From assembly GCA_021325025.1 (NCBI GenBank), contig JAJPHZ010000033.1, positions 120,164 to 184,163 on the forward strand: 64,000 bases of DNA, in the 5' to 3' direction. The translations under genes were made by a program, and so were the position numbers. This DNA comes from Pseudomonadota bacterium (GTDB taxonomy: Bacteria; Desulfobacterota; Binatia; Binatales; Binataceae). Below are positions 62,084 through 64,000 of the stretch, piece after piece. Position 1 is the first letter of the stretch. Each line of letters begins with the position of its first letter. Under the pieces are notes generated by a model that saw only the letters and a list, made by a program, of their open reading frames with translations, was not told where the DNA came from and did not search any database.

Positions 62084-63198
62084 AAGTCATCGACGCCGAC
62101 GGACATGTCGTCGAACCGCGCCGCGCGTTTGTCGACTATATCGATCCTGAATTTCGCGAACGCGCGCCGCAAGTCGTCACCGACGAATCCGGCCGCGACG
62201 TGGTGCGGATCGACGGCAAGATCATGTTCGGCAGAAAAGGGCCAACCGCGCTGGGCGCGTCGTTCGTGATCGGCGGCTACGCCGACCCGGCCAGGCGCAC
62301 CAGCCATCCCTACGATCAGGCCCAGCCCGGCGGCGGCAACCCGCACGCCCGCATCAGGGACCTCGATGCGGAGGGCATCGATACCGCCGTGCTCTATCCT
62401 TCGCTGGGGCTGTTCCTGGGCGGAATCGCCGACATTGCGCTTGCTGCCGCCTCATGCCGGGCCTACAACGACTGGCTGGCCGACTTCTGCAAACCATATC
62501 CGCAGCGGCTCATTGGTATCGGCGCGGTGCCGCTGCAGGACCCCGATCAGGCGGTGCGGGAGATGCGCCGCGTCGTGACGAAGCTGGGGATGCCGGGTGT
62601 TTTCGTGCGTCCCAACCCGTATGCCGGCCGGCGCCTGGACAATCCGGCGTACGATCCTTTCTGGGCCGCGGCACAGGAAATGGACTGCTCGGTCAGCGTG
62701 CACGAGGGGACCATCCTGACCATGCCGACGGTCGGCGCCGAGCGTTACCGGGGCGATTCCTGTCGCCTGCATATGATCTCGCACGCGCTGGAGATGCAGC
62801 TTGCGTGCATGGACATCGTGCTGGGCGGCGTGCTGGAGAAGTTTCCGCGCCTGAAAGTGGCCTTCCTTGAATCAGGCGGCGGCTGGATATGCCATTGGCT
62901 GGACCGGATGGACAGCCATTACGAAAAACTGAACTTCCTCGTGCCGTGGCTCAAGATGAAGCCCAGTGAGTATTTCAAACGCCAATGCTGGATCACATTT
63001 GACCCCGACGAGAACACGCTCCAAGCGACGGTCGACGTGATTGGCGCCGACAATCTGATGTGGGCATCGGACTATCCGCACTTCGACTGCACCTTCCCCG
63101 GCGCGGTCAGCGAGCTCAAACGGCACATGGAAGGGCTGTCGGAGGACGCCAGGCGCAAGGTGCTGGGCGAGAACGCCGCACGGCTGTACAAATTGTAG
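62080..63198 (+). CDS. Amidohydrolase family 2 (metal-dependent TIM-barrel hydrolase)
   Basis: A 372-aa Amidohydro_2 protein. Metal-site elements: D4-x-D6-x-H8 (VIDADGHVVEP), the His in DCSVSVHEGTIL, the His in HMISHALEMQ and the Asp in MWASDYPHFD. It is translated in step with the CoA transferase gene, so the two act in one pathway. A decarboxylase- or hydrolase-type step on the CoA-transferase substrate is plausible. The 274 bases after it (63199-63472) show no gene. Confidence 0.92.
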   Translation: MKVIDADGHVVEPRRAFVDYIDPEFRERAPQVVTDESGRDVVRIDGKIMFGRKGPTALGASFVIGGYADPARRTSHPYDQAQPGGGNPHARIRDLDAEGIDTAVLYPSLGLFLGGIADIALAAASCRAYNDWLADFCKPYPQRLIGIGAVPLQDPDQAVREMRRVVTKLGMPGVFVRPNPYAGRRLDNPAYDPFWAAAQEMDCSVSVHEGTILTMPTVGAERYRGDSCRLHMISHALEMQLACMDIVLGGVLEKFPRLKVAFLESGGGWICHWLDRMDSHYEKLNFLVPWLKMKPSEYFKRQCWITFDPDENTLQATVDVIGADNLMWASDYPHFDCTFPGAVSELKRHMEGLSEDARRKVLGENAARLYKL

Positions 63199-63472
63199 TG
63201 ACGCCACCGGGGCTCGGGAGCAGAGCGGAATCGTGGCGCCGGGCAAGCAGCCGATGATCGACCTTTCCGGCCGCGGAACGTCGCGAGCGCCCGGGCGTTG
63301 AAGCGCCGCCCCTTGGTTGTCCATCTTAAACCGGGTAGACTGCGATGGACATAAGCCTTCCTGGCTTTGGCCGGAAGCGCCAGTCCGCACAATTCGGTCC
63401 CCGTCGGCTGCCAACGTCTGAAGGCATGCTCGTCCGGATCGGTGCAAATTGTCGTCAGGAGAGTTTCAGGCG

Positions 63473-63649
63473 ATGGAACAGCAAGACCCCAACCGGACTA
63501 CCGGACACGACTCGCAGCAGGCCCCTTCCGCGGTTGCGACGAAGCAGGAATGGGACAGCTACAGCATTTTCCAGGTCGTGGCCTACACCGTGATCAGCCT
63601 GGCGATGCTGGCCTTCTTTATCTACTTGGCGGTACACGGGGTTTCCTGA
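63473..63649 (+). CDS. Small single-span membrane protein
   Basis: A 58-aa protein with a polar N-terminal half (MEQQDPNRTTGHDS...) and one C-terminal helix (IFQVVAYTVISLAMLAFFIYLAV). AGGAGA lies about 11 bases before the ATG. Unknown family. It lies between the amidohydrolase and the LLM gene on the same strand. Confidence 0.6.
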   Translation: MEQQDPNRTTGHDSQQAPSAVATKQEWDSYSIFQVVAYTVISLAMLAFFIYLAVHGVS

Positions 63650-63895
63650 AGCGCAGGCAGCGTAAGTTTGTGCGTCGCCAGGCCGCTCGCACGTGATGCG
63701 CGATGGTGGCGCGCCGCCAGCACCGTAAACCGTATATACGACCTTTTCTGGCCAGGCCGAAAAGCATCGCTTTTCCTGTCGGCGACGGGCTACCGTTCCC
63801 GATCCGGCTACAGACAAGCGGCCGTTTTTTTGCTATTTGCAAAGCGCAGTTCGGGAAATCCGGATGGCACGCCATCCGCCTGAGGAGGCGCAGCG

Positions 63896-64000
63896 ATGCA
63901 TTTGATGTATTTCACCGAGCAACCGATGTCGACCTATCCGGCCGCGGAAGGCGACCGCTACGGTTACACCGCTTTGCTGTTCCCCAACAAGTTCTTCGAC
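63896..64000 (+). CDS. LLM class flavin-dependent oxidoreductase, N-terminal part
   Basis: The first 35 codons of a gene that leaves the window. HLMYFTEQPMSTYPAAEGD matches the start of the luciferase-like paralogue at 59398-60744 (LLMYFTERSYYHAPEDE), then continues LFPNKFFD where the other has LPNRFHD. GAGGAG lies eight bases before the ATG. The 246 bases upstream hold no other gene; a T7 run at 63826 is not preceded by a clear stem. Confidence 0.85.
   Translation, partial: MHLMYFTEQPMSTYPAAEGDRYGYTALLFPNKFFD

Overview
The window looks like chromosomal DNA of a high-GC, Gram-negative, aerobic soil-type bacterium with strong catabolic capacity. Gram-negative traits are a lipoprotein, a predicted outer-membrane protein, a soluble-type lytic transglycosylase, an AmgK-MurU-like peptidoglycan salvage pair and complex I genes. 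The mix of Rieske oxygenase, metal-dependent amidohydrolases, luciferase-like flavin oxygenases, CaiB-type CoA transferase and a selenocysteine tRNA resembles uncultured lineages such as Candidatus Binatota or Rokubacteria. That placement is an inference from gene content only.

Layout, left to right. 1-10307 is one long plus-strand catabolic cluster: amidohydrolase tail, Rieske oxygenase, a 111-aa unknown protein, a TauD-type dioxygenase, SDR, carboxymuconolactone-decarboxylase-like protein, amidohydrolase, GntR/FCD regulator, a crotonase-fold protein that looks like an acyl-CoA decarboxylase, a two-chain methylmalonyl-CoA mutase, and a ferredoxin-type reductase that could feed electrons to the Rieske enzyme. 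10326-17098 holds a DMT transporter with a His-rich tail, another amidohydrolase, tRNA-Sec (selC), a small membrane protein, a serine hydrolase, a DHA2 efflux pump and a VOC protein. 17138-20824 (minus) is a nucleoside-type ABC importer without a binding protein, next to a CCA-adding enzyme. 22348-24086 has a cytochrome c and a PerM-type protein.

24235-31773 is the core translation block: tRNA-Val(GAC), thrS, infC (apparent AUC start), rpmI, rplT, pheS, pheT, merR. 31770-33726 is an insertion scar bounded by an 18-bp direct repeat. It holds decayed IS630- and IS256-family transposase pieces, a beta-propeller lipoprotein gene and a truncated AbrB-type antitoxin.

33734-41353 (minus) contains an unknown protein with a DUF72 protein, a DUF1329 protein, and an alcohol dehydrogenase-hyuA-hyuB operon. 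41450-47177 carries an FmdB-type zinc ribbon, an SPFH protein with a small membrane partner, a DUF1906-SH3 protein and the housekeeping operon maf-yggS-proC-yggT-yggU. 47274-54244 has a lytic transglycosylase, a decayed emrAB-like efflux pair, an HD (ppGpp hydrolase-like) protein, a DUF429-like protein and the amgK-murU pair. 54390-56543 is nuoA-nuoC-nuoD without nuoB. 56617-64000 holds a beta-helix membrane protein, a putative outer-membrane protein and a second catabolic module: LLM flavin oxidoreductase, CoA transferase, amidohydrolase, small membrane protein and the start of a second LLM enzyme.

No CRISPR array, rRNA, prophage or intact insertion sequence was recognised. Functions are read from motifs and remembered family patterns; no database search was possible.
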